From: an uncultured Victivallales bacterium
GTDB taxonomy: Bacteria > Verrucomicrobiota > Lentisphaeria > Victivallales > UBA1829
NCBI GenBank assembly: GCA_944390795.1
Contig: CALXRI010000001.1
Coordinates: 124,001-188,000 of the forward strand
Reading direction: 5' to 3'
Length of the DNA: 64,000 nucleotides
Every line of letters begins with the position of its first letter. Positions within the stretch are counted from its first letter, which is position 1. The translations under genes were made by a program, and so were the position numbers. Below the pieces are notes generated by a model. The model had not been told where the DNA came from, ran no database searches, and saw nothing but the letters and a program-made list of their open reading frames with translations. This document shows, in pieces, positions 9,433 through 16,843 of this stretch.

Positions 9433-10133
9433 TCGTGATAATCCCGTTTGGCGCCGGCGACGTAACCTGCCGACATGTCCGCATGCCGGGATTCCGGCTG
9501 CGTCATGATAGTTACATGCCCGTCGAAATACATTACGTTGTTCAGCGCCTGAGGACCGTAATTCAGCGTTGCTCCCGGTGCGGGAAAATAGGTTCCTCCG
9601 TGCCTGAAATACCACCAGTTCGCACCGTCAATCCGGTAGGAGTTTCCACCCGCCCCCGCAACATGAAGCACTTTGGAGGGTTCGCGCACGGCGGATATTC
9701 TGCGCATGAAGTTTCCGTAAGTGGCGTCGGAGCGCCATGCCACGCCGGTAAACGCGCAATTGATCCCGTAACAGGTGTAAGGAAAACTTTCCGGCCTGGG
9801 TTCCGCGGGGCAGTTGAATATTTTTGCACTGTTTTTTCCTTTTTTCCCGCCGGCGTAATAGAGGATTCTTGAATGCCAGTACTGGCCCGCGCTTCCGCCG
9901 AGGACCAGTCCGCGGATGTCTCCGTTGCAGATGAATTCGGCGTTTTCCTCCTGATAATTGACCGTGCCGAGAAGGATCTGCCTGAAATTTCCGACGCATT
10001 GAATTCTTTTTGCATACTTCCGTGCCCTGCCCAGCGCCGGCAGGAACAGAGACGCCAGAATGGAGATGATTGCAATCACTACCAGGAGCTCAACAAGGGT
10101 GAAAACTCCGCGTTTCATGGAATTGTTGTTCAC
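9429..10133 (-). CDS. Pseudopilin with N-terminal methylation motif
   Basis: A 234-residue type II secretion/type IV pilin-like protein. A short basic leader is followed by Gly, the FTLVELLVV motif and a hydrophobic helix running to LPALGRARK, as in prepilin peptidase substrates. The C-terminal half has the H-G-G ... N-x-x-YFDGHV pattern of processing-associated pilin-like proteins abundant in Lentisphaerota and Planctomycetota. The GTG at 10133 is chosen because it overlaps the previous stop (GTGA) and has AAGGAG upstream; an ATG at 10118 lacks a ribosome site. It is translationally coupled to the genes on both sides. No prepilin peptidase lies in the window. Confidence 0.88.
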   Translation of the reverse strand: MNNNSMKRGVFTLVELLVVIAIISILASLFLPALGRARKYAKRIQCVGNFRQILLGTVNYQEENAEFICNGDIRGLVLGGSAGQYWHSRILYYAGGKKGKNSAKIFNCPAEPRPESFPYTCYGINCAFTGVAWRSDATYGNFMRRISAVREPSKVLHVAGAGGNSYRIDGANWWYFRHGGTYFPAPGATLNYGPQALNNVMYFDGHVTIMTQPESRHADMSAGYVAGAKRDYHE

Positions 10134-12652
10134 TTTTCCTTCTCCTTTGCAATGGTATAGGTCATGGCGACGCTCGTTCCCGCCTTGAATTCATTGCCGA
10201 GATGCAGGCGCAGCGCGCCCATCTTCTGGTTCTGGTAGCGGCATTCCGGACCGAAGTCGCAGAGAAGCGGCCTTGAGAGACGGATGAAGAGCTTATTGTT
10301 GACGCGGATACCGTCGGCGATTCCGGGTTCGCTCCGCCACTTGCCGTCTAAGAGGAACTCGAATTTCAGGTTTTTCCCTTCCATCAGAAAGGGGATCTGT
10401 TCATACAGATCCTTCACCTTGACATCTTTCCTGAAATTCACCTGCAGTTTCTGCGACACGCCTTTTGCGGAGAAATCGACAGTGCGCTCCAGATCGACGC
10501 CATCCAGATTGAACATGGTGCTTCCCGCCGAAAGTCTGGCATTTTCGAATTTTCCGGAGAAACTCCAATAGTCCGGATAGGAGCACTCTCCGTTTTCCAG
10601 ATCGGCGCGGAGCATCTGCAGGGTGTCGCCGCTCCAGTTCATGGAAAGCAGGAAGGAGCCGAACCCCGGAAACCAGAGAAGGGAAAGCCCCTGAATCTGG
10701 GTCCATTTGCTGTTGAAATGGTATTTTTCCGGTCTCCTGGGGCGCCGGGGCGCCGTCCATGAGGCGGCCGTTTTTCCCAGATAGGCAAAAGCGTAATAAG
10801 CCGGTCTCCGGACGGCGATGAATTCATGATTGAAGTTTTTTGTGAAATTGTCGTTCCGCATCACGGGGAGTTTCGCGTCTTTCAGGAGTCCGGACGGATA
10901 TTTGAATACCGAGTAATAAGGGCCGATCACACTGGTTCCGTAGAGCGCACCGCGTGTGCATTTCCCCGGTCGGAACGCTTTTTCGAAGGAGATTTTCTCC
11001 GGCTCCGTGAACCAGAGCGCCGCCTCCGGCAGTTCTCCTTTCATGAACTGAAGTCCGCCGCCGTACTGGCGGCGCACCCAGGAACCCATCGTGCGGTGCG
11101 AGAAATTGCTGGCGCCGAAAATTCTGCCGTCAGGCTCGGGAGCGACCGAGTGATTGAAGAGATCGTAGATGATTCGCAGCGTTTCCTTTGCAACCGGATC
11201 TCCGGTCATCCGGTAATAGAGCGCCAGGTAACAGCAACCGAGCCCCTGATAGGTCGCATCGGGTCCGTAAGCTTCCTGGAGATACCCGGTCTGCATGAAA
11301 CGGTCTCCGCCTTCACGGCTCATGCCGCGAATGTAATCCGCAGCCATTTCCCGGTATTTCTCATTGCCTGACGCCTGATGCAGATTCGTATAAATGAACG
11401 GCCAGTGCGCGGACTGGTTTTCGCAGGAAAGACGGAACATGGAGAAACGGTCGGCAATCCGCCGGATCGCGTCATACCAGAGTTCCGCAGCCTCGCGGTT
11501 CGCCAGAAGGCGGTAGGTCCATGCGAACATTTCGAATTTATTTACAACTCCGAGAGCGTCACCGCCGCTGTAATTCGAAGAGGAAGGGGACCAGGTTTCG
11601 TTTTCAGTCATCGTCAGATAATTTTTCAGGACGGGGATCAGAAAACGTTTTTCCAGCGCCGGATTGCGGTAATACGGGTTGTAGGGTTTGTTCATGGAAT
11701 AGGCCGCGGCAAGGGCGCCCGGATATTTCGTTGCGCAGAAATCCTTTTCGGCAGGATCGATTTTCTGCGTTTCGATGATGTCGTTCAGATAGGTGAAGAG
11801 TCCCCAGGCTCCAATCAGGCCGCGCGCGGCCTGATCCTGCTCCATTTCCGGGATGAATCTGCGCAGATCGACCGTTTTGATCTTCAAATCCGCTTTGGAG
11901 GCTTTCCGGAGCCACTCGTGGATCTTCACTTGAAACTTGTGCGGGTAGCGTGTTCCGTCCCCGGCCGTTTCCAGGCTGCCTTTGATGCGTTTTGCGGTTT
12001 CCGCGTCAGGGCAGAGGATCAGGGTGGTTCCGTCAAATCCGAAAGATCCTCCCGTGATGCTGAACTGCCAGATTTTTCCGCCGTGCCGCGTCAGATCAAT
12101 GTTTTTCAGATTCCGAACCGGGGTTCCGGTTTCGTCTTTCATCCGCATGACGGCTTTTGTGCCGTATGCGAATGCCGTCAGTTTTCCGGCGTTTTCCGGA
12201 ACGTAGAACCAGACGCTGGCAAATTGGTCGCGCGCGGAAGGCTTGACAATGCTGCGCAGCGGCATCAGACCGAAGGATTTTTCCGGAATTGCCGATGGAG
12301 TTACGGCGATGTTTGTCCCGCTGTAGCGGATCTGGTAAATTCCGGCGGGCGCATTCTTCCCGAAGTCATGCGAGAGCACGGTTTCCGCACCGGATTTTAG
12401 TTTCCGGTAGTCCCATTCTGCGAGTTTTTCATCCGCATCGAAAATGCGCCCGACGAATGCGCCGTCTTTGCGCAGATAGAGCGGATTGTTCCGGCTGATT
12501 CCCGCAGCCTTTACTTTCAGTTCCAGCTTCAGCGGTCCGCCGTCATGCACAAAATAGAATGCCATGGCTTCCGCCTGAAACGGTGGCGTGAAATCCGCCG
12601 CTCCAATGCGGAGGAATACGGACAGCAGGAACAGGAATAAAATTTTTCTCAT
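10130..12652 (-). CDS. Secreted alpha/alpha-toroid-like glycan protein (first paralogue)
   Basis: An 840-residue exported protein; the ATG at 12652 starts a clear signal peptide (RKILFLFLLSVFLRIGAA), while the longer open frame upstream to 12826 lacks one. The central region (about 300-560) is helical and aromatic-rich, with YGPDATYQGLGC near residue 461 and YRMTGD soon after, as seen in heparinase or alginate-lyase-like toroids. N- and C-terminal beta-rich parts match the paralogue at 5542-8085. It opens the operon behind a 230-bp leader holding alternative inverted repeats. A polysaccharide lyase or hydrolase role is inferred, not proven. Confidence 0.68.
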   Translation of the reverse strand: MRKILFLFLLSVFLRIGAADFTPPFQAEAMAFYFVHDGGPLKLELKVKAAGISRNNPLYLRKDGAFVGRIFDADEKLAEWDYRKLKSGAETVLSHDFGKNAPAGIYQIRYSGTNIAVTPSAIPEKSFGLMPLRSIVKPSARDQFASVWFYVPENAGKLTAFAYGTKAVMRMKDETGTPVRNLKNIDLTRHGGKIWQFSITGGSFGFDGTTLILCPDAETAKRIKGSLETAGDGTRYPHKFQVKIHEWLRKASKADLKIKTVDLRRFIPEMEQDQAARGLIGAWGLFTYLNDIIETQKIDPAEKDFCATKYPGALAAAYSMNKPYNPYYRNPALEKRFLIPVLKNYLTMTENETWSPSSSNYSGGDALGVVNKFEMFAWTYRLLANREAAELWYDAIRRIADRFSMFRLSCENQSAHWPFIYTNLHQASGNEKYREMAADYIRGMSREGGDRFMQTGYLQEAYGPDATYQGLGCCYLALYYRMTGDPVAKETLRIIYDLFNHSVAPEPDGRIFGASNFSHRTMGSWVRRQYGGGLQFMKGELPEAALWFTEPEKISFEKAFRPGKCTRGALYGTSVIGPYYSVFKYPSGLLKDAKLPVMRNDNFTKNFNHEFIAVRRPAYYAFAYLGKTAASWTAPRRPRRPEKYHFNSKWTQIQGLSLLWFPGFGSFLLSMNWSGDTLQMLRADLENGECSYPDYWSFSGKFENARLSAGSTMFNLDGVDLERTVDFSAKGVSQKLQVNFRKDVKVKDLYEQIPFLMEGKNLKFEFLLDGKWRSEPGIADGIRVNNKLFIRLSRPLLCDFGPECRYQNQKMGALRLHLGNEFKAGTSVAMTYTIAKEKEK

Positions 12653-12698
12653 AATGTTTTGCCTTGTTTTCTCCAGGGAGGAGTTTTTTTTATGATTA

Positions 12699-12773
12699 GG
12701 AAGCTGATTCTGCCGTGCGGGCGCTGACAGCCGTTCCGGACTGAAAAGACTGAAGAACAGCTTGTCAGCTTCC
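12699..12773 (-). promoter_or_regulatory. Leader with two mutually exclusive stems
   Basis: Upstream of the toroid operon one arm (12763-12773, TGTCAGCTTCC on the plus strand) can pair with either of two partners: GCTGACA at 12723-12729 (7 bp) or GGAAGCTGA at 12699-12707 (9 bp). No U-tract follows on the transcribed strand, so it is not a simple terminator. The last pairing ends about 45 nt before the ATG. Confidence 0.45.
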
Positions 12774-12896
12774 ATTCGCATTTTCACGCCGTGCGATGCG
12801 CAGATGGAAATCTCCGCGCGAATCAAAATAAATAACAGTTAAAAATTCAATAATAGTAAATAATCCACCACCTTTTGTTTTTTCATGTTCTTTCAT
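12765..12896 (-). pseudogene. Pseudopilin N-terminal remnant
   Basis: A 43-codon frame whose start overlaps the end of the regulator gene by 14 nt. It begins with a basic leader MKEHEKTKGGG and then LFTIIEFLTVI, a good match to the pilin G-x-FTL-[IV]-E-L-L-V-V-I motif, but the hydrophobic helix is lost immediately and the frame ends at 12765. Its codons are AT-rich compared with the flanking genes. It is best read as the truncated start of a pilin gene that once sat between regulator and operon; a functional short peptide is possible but less likely. Confidence 0.5.
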
Positions 12897-13962
12897 TTCT
12901 TTCACATATTTCAACAGGATACAAGCGTTTGAGGACAGGTACGGAGGGATCTTCCAGCCTTGCGGCAAGATAGTTCACCGCGTCCGCAGTCATCGAGGCA
13001 AGCGGCATCCGGACATAATGGAACGGAATCCGGTAGATCGGATAAAGATAGGCGATATCGTCGAAGCAGAGCAGCTCCAGCTCTTCCGGAACACGGATTC
13101 CAAGCCGCATACAGGCAAGAAATGTCGGCACGGCAAGACTTCCGTTCGGAATGAAAAATGCGGAAAAGTTTTTCCGTTTCCTTTTCAGGAAATCCTCTAT
13201 TTTTTCCGTGTAATAGGCATCGGATGCTCCAAGATCCACGGAACATGTCAGTTCGGGATCGAACATCTTCTGTCTCATGGCGTCCAGATAGCCGGATTCC
13301 CGCAATACAGTCGAGGGACCTGCATCTGGACGGACAGTGATCAGACCGATTTTTTCATGTCCCAGTCCGAGCAGAAAACGAACCGCCTTTTCCGACTCGT
13401 AACGGTAGTTCACCGAAACATAGGCGATCTTTTCATGAGAGAAAATGCGGTTGAAAAGAATGATTTCGAATCCTGCCTGCTGAAGTGCCAGAAGCTTTTC
13501 GCATGAGCCGTTGTAAAACAAAAGCACCAGCGCATCGGCAAATTCCTTTCCGAAACTGTCCGTGTGTTCCGCATCAATGACGCTCAGGCGCAGATTCCGT
13601 TCATTGCAGAGCGGAAGAAGCGTCGCCATGATTTTGGAACTGTACCAGTTTTCCCGTTCTTCCGGCGGCATGATATTGATTCCGACGGTCCCTACCGGTT
13701 TTTTGGACGGCATTTCTTCCGCACCGTTCCGGACAAACGTGCCCTTCCCCGGACGTTTCACCACGATTCCGCGGTTCTCAAGCAGGGTCAGCCCGAGACG
13801 CACCGAGGAACGGCTGATGCCGAACTGCTCCGCAAGAAGATTTTCCGGCGGAATCTGCTCTCCCGGCGCAAGCATGCCGCGGCGGATGGAATCCTCCAGT
13901 TCCTTCACCAGCGGGGAATAGACGACCTCGCTGTTCTTTCGGAGAGATGATTTTTTTATCAT
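12883..13962 (-). CDS. GntR-type regulator with LacI-like ligand domain
   Basis: A 359-residue repressor of the AraR-like architecture. Residues about 15-80 form a GntR winged helix (PLVKELEDSIRRGMLAPGEQIPPENLLAEQF, then ISRSSVRLGLTLLENRGIVV), and residues about 90-355 form a periplasmic-binding-like sugar sensor (VSVNYRYESEKAVRFLLGLGHEKIGLI). Such proteins release DNA on binding a sugar. Of two candidate ATGs, 13974 lies only 4-5 nt from the -10 box and would be upstream of the transcript start, so 13962 is chosen. It lies directly upstream of the toroid/pilin/PHP operon in the same orientation and probably controls it. Confidence 0.82.
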   Translation of the reverse strand: MIKKSSLRKNSEVVYSPLVKELEDSIRRGMLAPGEQIPPENLLAEQFGISRSSVRLGLTLLENRGIVVKRPGKGTFVRNGAEEMPSKKPVGTVGINIMPPEERENWYSSKIMATLLPLCNERNLRLSVIDAEHTDSFGKEFADALVLLFYNGSCEKLLALQQAGFEIILFNRIFSHEKIAYVSVNYRYESEKAVRFLLGLGHEKIGLITVRPDAGPSTVLRESGYLDAMRQKMFDPELTCSVDLGASDAYYTEKIEDFLKRKRKNFSAFFIPNGSLAVPTFLACMRLGIRVPEELELLCFDDIAYLYPIYRIPFHYVRMPLASMTADAVNYLAARLEDPSVPVLKRLYPVEICERNERT

Positions 13963-13977
13963 GGAATCCAGCATAAT

Positions 13978-13999
13978 ACTATATTTTCATACATGTATG
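13978..13999 (-). promoter_or_regulatory. Regulator promoter with palindromic operator candidate
   Basis: On the minus strand a TATAGT -10 box (plus 13978-13983) is preceded by a perfect 12-bp palindrome CATACATGTATG (13988-13999), placed where the -35/-10 spacer would be. No good -35 box is visible. The position suits autoregulation by the GntR-type protein (inference). Confidence 0.45.
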
Positions 14000-14241
14000 T
14001 TAATCTTGTTTATTAATTATATCTGCATTTCCGGAAAAAACAAGAGGGGGAATAAAAAAACTGAAAAAAATTTCCGCTGCCGGAATCAGTCTTTCCGGGA
14101 ATTTCCGGAAGACGGGCATTCCTCTGGAATTGATCTTTTTTAATTAAAAAGAGGCTTTTCCGCTTTCATCCGGGGAAAAATGTGTTAAGTTAATAGACGA
14201 AATGCTTTCACTTTCATCATTAACACAAGGGACTTGTAAAA

Positions 14242-15261
14242 ATGGCAAACGTACTGGAACAAATCCGCGAAAAGGCAAAAACGCTCGGGAAGAAAATCTG
14301 TCTCACGGAAAGTGACGATCCGAGAAACCTGAAGGCCGCCGAGAAACTCGCAAAGACGGGTTATGCGAAACCGGTTCTCGTCGGTGACGGCGATGCAATC
14401 GTCAAACTCGCCGCGGAAAACGGGATTTCCCTGGATGGCGTGGAAATCGTCGATGTCGAAAAGACGCCCGAACTTCAGAAATACATTGATCTGGTCTGCG
14501 AGCTCCGCAAGAAAAAAGGCATGACACCCGAGCAGGCGCGGGCCGCCCTCAAGGATACCTGCTTCTTCTCCGCCGCAATGGTCATGGCGGGCGACGCGCA
14601 CGGATATGTTTCCGGCGGCGGCAACCCAAAAGGCTACAACCACAACACCGCTTCCAAGACGCGTCCGGCTCTTCAGCTTTTCAAGACCGCGTCCGGCATT
14701 AAGACAGCCTCTTCTTGCTTCATCATGCAGATGCCCGACACAAAATGGGGTTGCAACGGCGTCTTTGTCTATGCGGATTGCGGCATGAACATCAATCCGA
14801 ACGCCGATCAGCTTGCCGAGATTGCCGTAACGACCGCCAGAACCTTCCGCGATCTTGTCGGCGGAGAACCCAAGGTCGGCATGATCAGCTGCTCGACAAA
14901 AGGTTCCGCGCACGACCCGATTATCGACAAGGTCGTCGAGGCGACCGCAAAGGCAAAAGCGCTTGCACCTGATCTCGCCATCGAGGGGGAACTGCAGTTC
15001 GACGCGGCAATTCTTCCTGAAATCGCCGCCAAAAAAGCGCCGGATTCCAAAATCGCCGGACACTGCAACGTGCTCGTCTTCCCAGATCTGAACTGCGGGA
15101 ACAGCATCTACAAGGCCACGGAACGGCTTGCCGGAGCGACCGCGATCGGCCCGCTGGCGCAGGGACTCCGCCGTCCGTTCATGGACGTTTCCCGCGGATG
15201 CTCCGCAGATGACATTGTCGACTGCGCATGCGTCGCCGCCATCACCGAGTGGGCGGACTGA
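14242..15261 (+). CDS. pta: Phosphate acetyltransferase
   Basis: Converts acetyl-CoA and phosphate to acetyl phosphate and CoA, the first step of acetate formation with acetate kinase. The 339-residue protein is the short, catalytic-domain-only form and matches throughout: LTESDDPRNLKAAEKL at the N terminus, the CoA-site region SGIKTASSCFIM, MISCSTKGSA, and the C-terminal GELQFDAA and GNSIYKATERL motifs. RBS AAGGGA lies 9 nt before the ATG. An 8-bp inverted repeat TGTGTTAA/TTAACACA (14181-14188 with 14220-14227) brackets the leader. No ackA gene is adjacent. Confidence 0.95.
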   Translation: MANVLEQIREKAKTLGKKICLTESDDPRNLKAAEKLAKTGYAKPVLVGDGDAIVKLAAENGISLDGVEIVDVEKTPELQKYIDLVCELRKKKGMTPEQARAALKDTCFFSAAMVMAGDAHGYVSGGGNPKGYNHNTASKTRPALQLFKTASGIKTASSCFIMQMPDTKWGCNGVFVYADCGMNINPNADQLAEIAVTTARTFRDLVGGEPKVGMISCSTKGSAHDPIIDKVVEATAKAKALAPDLAIEGELQFDAAILPEIAAKKAPDSKIAGHCNVLVFPDLNCGNSIYKATERLAGATAIGPLAQGLRRPFMDVSRGCSADDIVDCACVAAITEWAD

Positions 15262-15608
15262 AACACGCGTTTCACCAGCGCCAGATCGGACCGGGATATT
15301 CGGGAACGGCTGAAAATTGCTGGCGCCTCCGGCCGGACAGTCGAACATGTCCGGCCGTGGCTGTCTCATATCGGAAGACGTTGCCGAAATCCCCGGAGCG
15401 ACCGCGATCCGGCGGATGTTTTTTCATTCTGGACGGATTCGGCAGTTTTCCGGATCCCTCCTGGTCCGTGGCGGAATACAACCGCATGATTCGGGAGGTT
15501 TCCATACGGTCCGGGGAAAACCGCCGATCTCACGGATCGCGGAGACAAACTCCATTTCTCCGCGGAAAGTCAGCATGAACTCGGCCTGTCGCCACGGGAA
15601 AGAGTTCC
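15262..15608. other. Intergenic region between pta and rsmG
   Basis: About 350 bp between convergent genes. It contains a 10-bp perfect stem, CGGCCGGACA (15330-15339) with TGTCCGGCCG (15348-15357), loop 8 nt, but no T-run after it. A 17-base string (15393-15409) repeats one inside the end of pta (15131-15147). No convincing coding frame was found. Confidence 0.5.
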
Positions 15609-16283
15609 TCAGGCTTTTGAAGGCGTGACGCCGATCAGAAGGAAAAGACGTGTTCCGGCATTGTCCGGAAGAGAAAAGACATCGGTTGTCTCAAAACGGA
15701 TTTTTCTGTTTTTTTCCAGAAACATTCGTTCCTCCGCATACTGCTGCGGAGTCCGGTAGACGAGCAGGCGGCCCATGCCGTTCAGAAATCCCGCTCCTTC
15801 GCGGATCAGAATTTCCGCCGGGGCGACCGCGCGCGCCGTCACACTGTCATATGCGTGGCGGAAGGGTGCCTTTCGCTCCAGTTCGTTGCCTCTGGCATGC
15901 ACGGCTTTCAGATTCCGCAGACCGAGTTTCTCCGCTGCCGCACTCACGAAATCAATTTTTTTCCGTGTGGAATCCACCGGCGTGAAGGTGCAGTGCGGAA
16001 ATGCGGCGGCAAGCACAAGGGAGGGAAACCCCGCGCCGCAGCCCAGATCGCAAATCCGTTTCGGATTCCGGAAATAGTCCGGCATGGCGAATGCCGGAGA
16101 CAGGGAATCCGCAACATGTTTGCTCCAGAACACTTCCGGCTGGATTGCCGTCAGGTTGAACGATTTGTTCGCTTCATACAGAAGTGCTGCAAAGAGATTC
16201 ATTTTTTCCATGAAATCCGTGCAGTCCGCGGGACTGCAGGCATGGAGAAATGCCGTTACGGCCTCGGACGGAGGGGGGATCAT
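15609..16283 (-). CDS. rsmG: 16S rRNA (guanine-527 N7) methyltransferase RsmG
   Basis: Methylates N7 of G527 in 16S rRNA using S-adenosylmethionine. The 224-residue protein carries the SAM motif CDLGCGAGFPSLVLA near residue 75, VDSTRKK near 100, and the N-terminal NKSFNLTAI stretch typical of the family. The ATG at 16283 overlaps the stop of the membrane protein gene (ATGA); the frame extends further upstream but that part is out-of-frame sequence of that gene. It ends the long Tad-containing operon, an unusual place for rsmG, which is often next to mnmG or parAB. Confidence 0.93.
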   Translation of the reverse strand: MIPPPSEAVTAFLHACSPADCTDFMEKMNLFAALLYEANKSFNLTAIQPEVFWSKHVADSLSPAFAMPDYFRNPKRICDLGCGAGFPSLVLAAAFPHCTFTPVDSTRKKIDFVSAAAEKLGLRNLKAVHARGNELERKAPFRHAYDSVTARAVAPAEILIREGAGFLNGMGRLLVYRTPQQYAEERMFLEKNRKIRFETTDVFSLPDNAGTRLFLLIGVTPSKA

Positions 16284-16822
16284 GCCGCACCTTTCAGCTG
16301 AACCACGAGAATCAGCGAAGCTATTGCGAAGAGAATGGGCAGGACGGCGCTTGCAATCCGCCAGAACAGACTGTTTGCGATCCTGCGGATCCAGTCGCGC
16401 ATCCAGTGCGGTTTGGCGGCGATGAAAATGCCGATGGTTCCGGTGACAAAGCACAGGAAAGCGAAAAAGGATGAATAACGCAGGTCCGCGGCATAAGTCG
16501 CGTTGAGCAGGAAATGCGCGCCGAGGATCAGCGCTCCCGCGAATGCGCGGGAAAAGAGATAGTCCAGATAGAGATAGCAGAGCACGGTCAGCGCCGCCGC
16601 GGCGATGACGAGAACGGAAAGATATTCCCTTGCGGAAAACATAGGCTCCACATTCGGAATGAAAAACAGCAGCGCAAGAAAACCGAGCGCCGCTCCTCCC
16701 GCGCGGTTCCGTGGAAGCGCCTCCCACTTTTCGAGATTTGACGGACGGATCAGAAAGGCGGCCGCAAATGCGAAGAAAATGGAAACAAGAATGCAGACAA
16801 TCAAAGCAGATGCTAATATCAT
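16280..16822 (-). CDS. Polytopic membrane protein of unknown function
   Basis: A 180-residue hydrophobic protein with about five predicted transmembrane segments (near residues 1-25, 45-60, 68-88, 93-112, 118-135 and 155-175, one of which may be interfacial). No conserved catalytic motif is recognised. RBS GGAAGG sits about 8 nt upstream. It lies between the PEGA lipoprotein gene and rsmG, with an ATGA overlap to the latter, so it is co-transcribed with the Tad-type operon; a role in that machine or in the envelope is possible but only inferred from position. Confidence 0.7.
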   Translation of the reverse strand: MILASALIVCILVSIFFAFAAAFLIRPSNLEKWEALPRNRAGGAALGFLALLFFIPNVEPMFSAREYLSVLVIAAAALTVLCYLYLDYLFSRAFAGALILGAHFLLNATYAADLRYSSFFAFLCFVTGTIGIFIAAKPHWMRDWIRRIANSLFWRIASAVLPILFAIASLILVVQLKGAA

Positions 16823-16843
16823 GAAGAAACCTTCCCTGGAGAG

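Noticed and set aside
9433-9615. N-terminal extension of the PHP gene
   Set aside because: The extra 61 codons overlap the pseudopilin gene in another frame, are Arg-rich and have no homology; the ATGA overlap at 9432 marks the true start.
12699-12773. Intrinsic terminator after the regulator
   Set aside because: The stems are long-range and no T-run follows on the transcribed strand.
15330-15357. Intrinsic terminator of pta
   Set aside because: The 10-bp stem is perfect but is followed by TGGCTG, not a T-run, on either strand, so it is listed only as a hairpin.
15272-15505. Small frame in the pta-rsmG gap
   Set aside because: No ribosome site, no motif, and composition like the shadow frames of the region.
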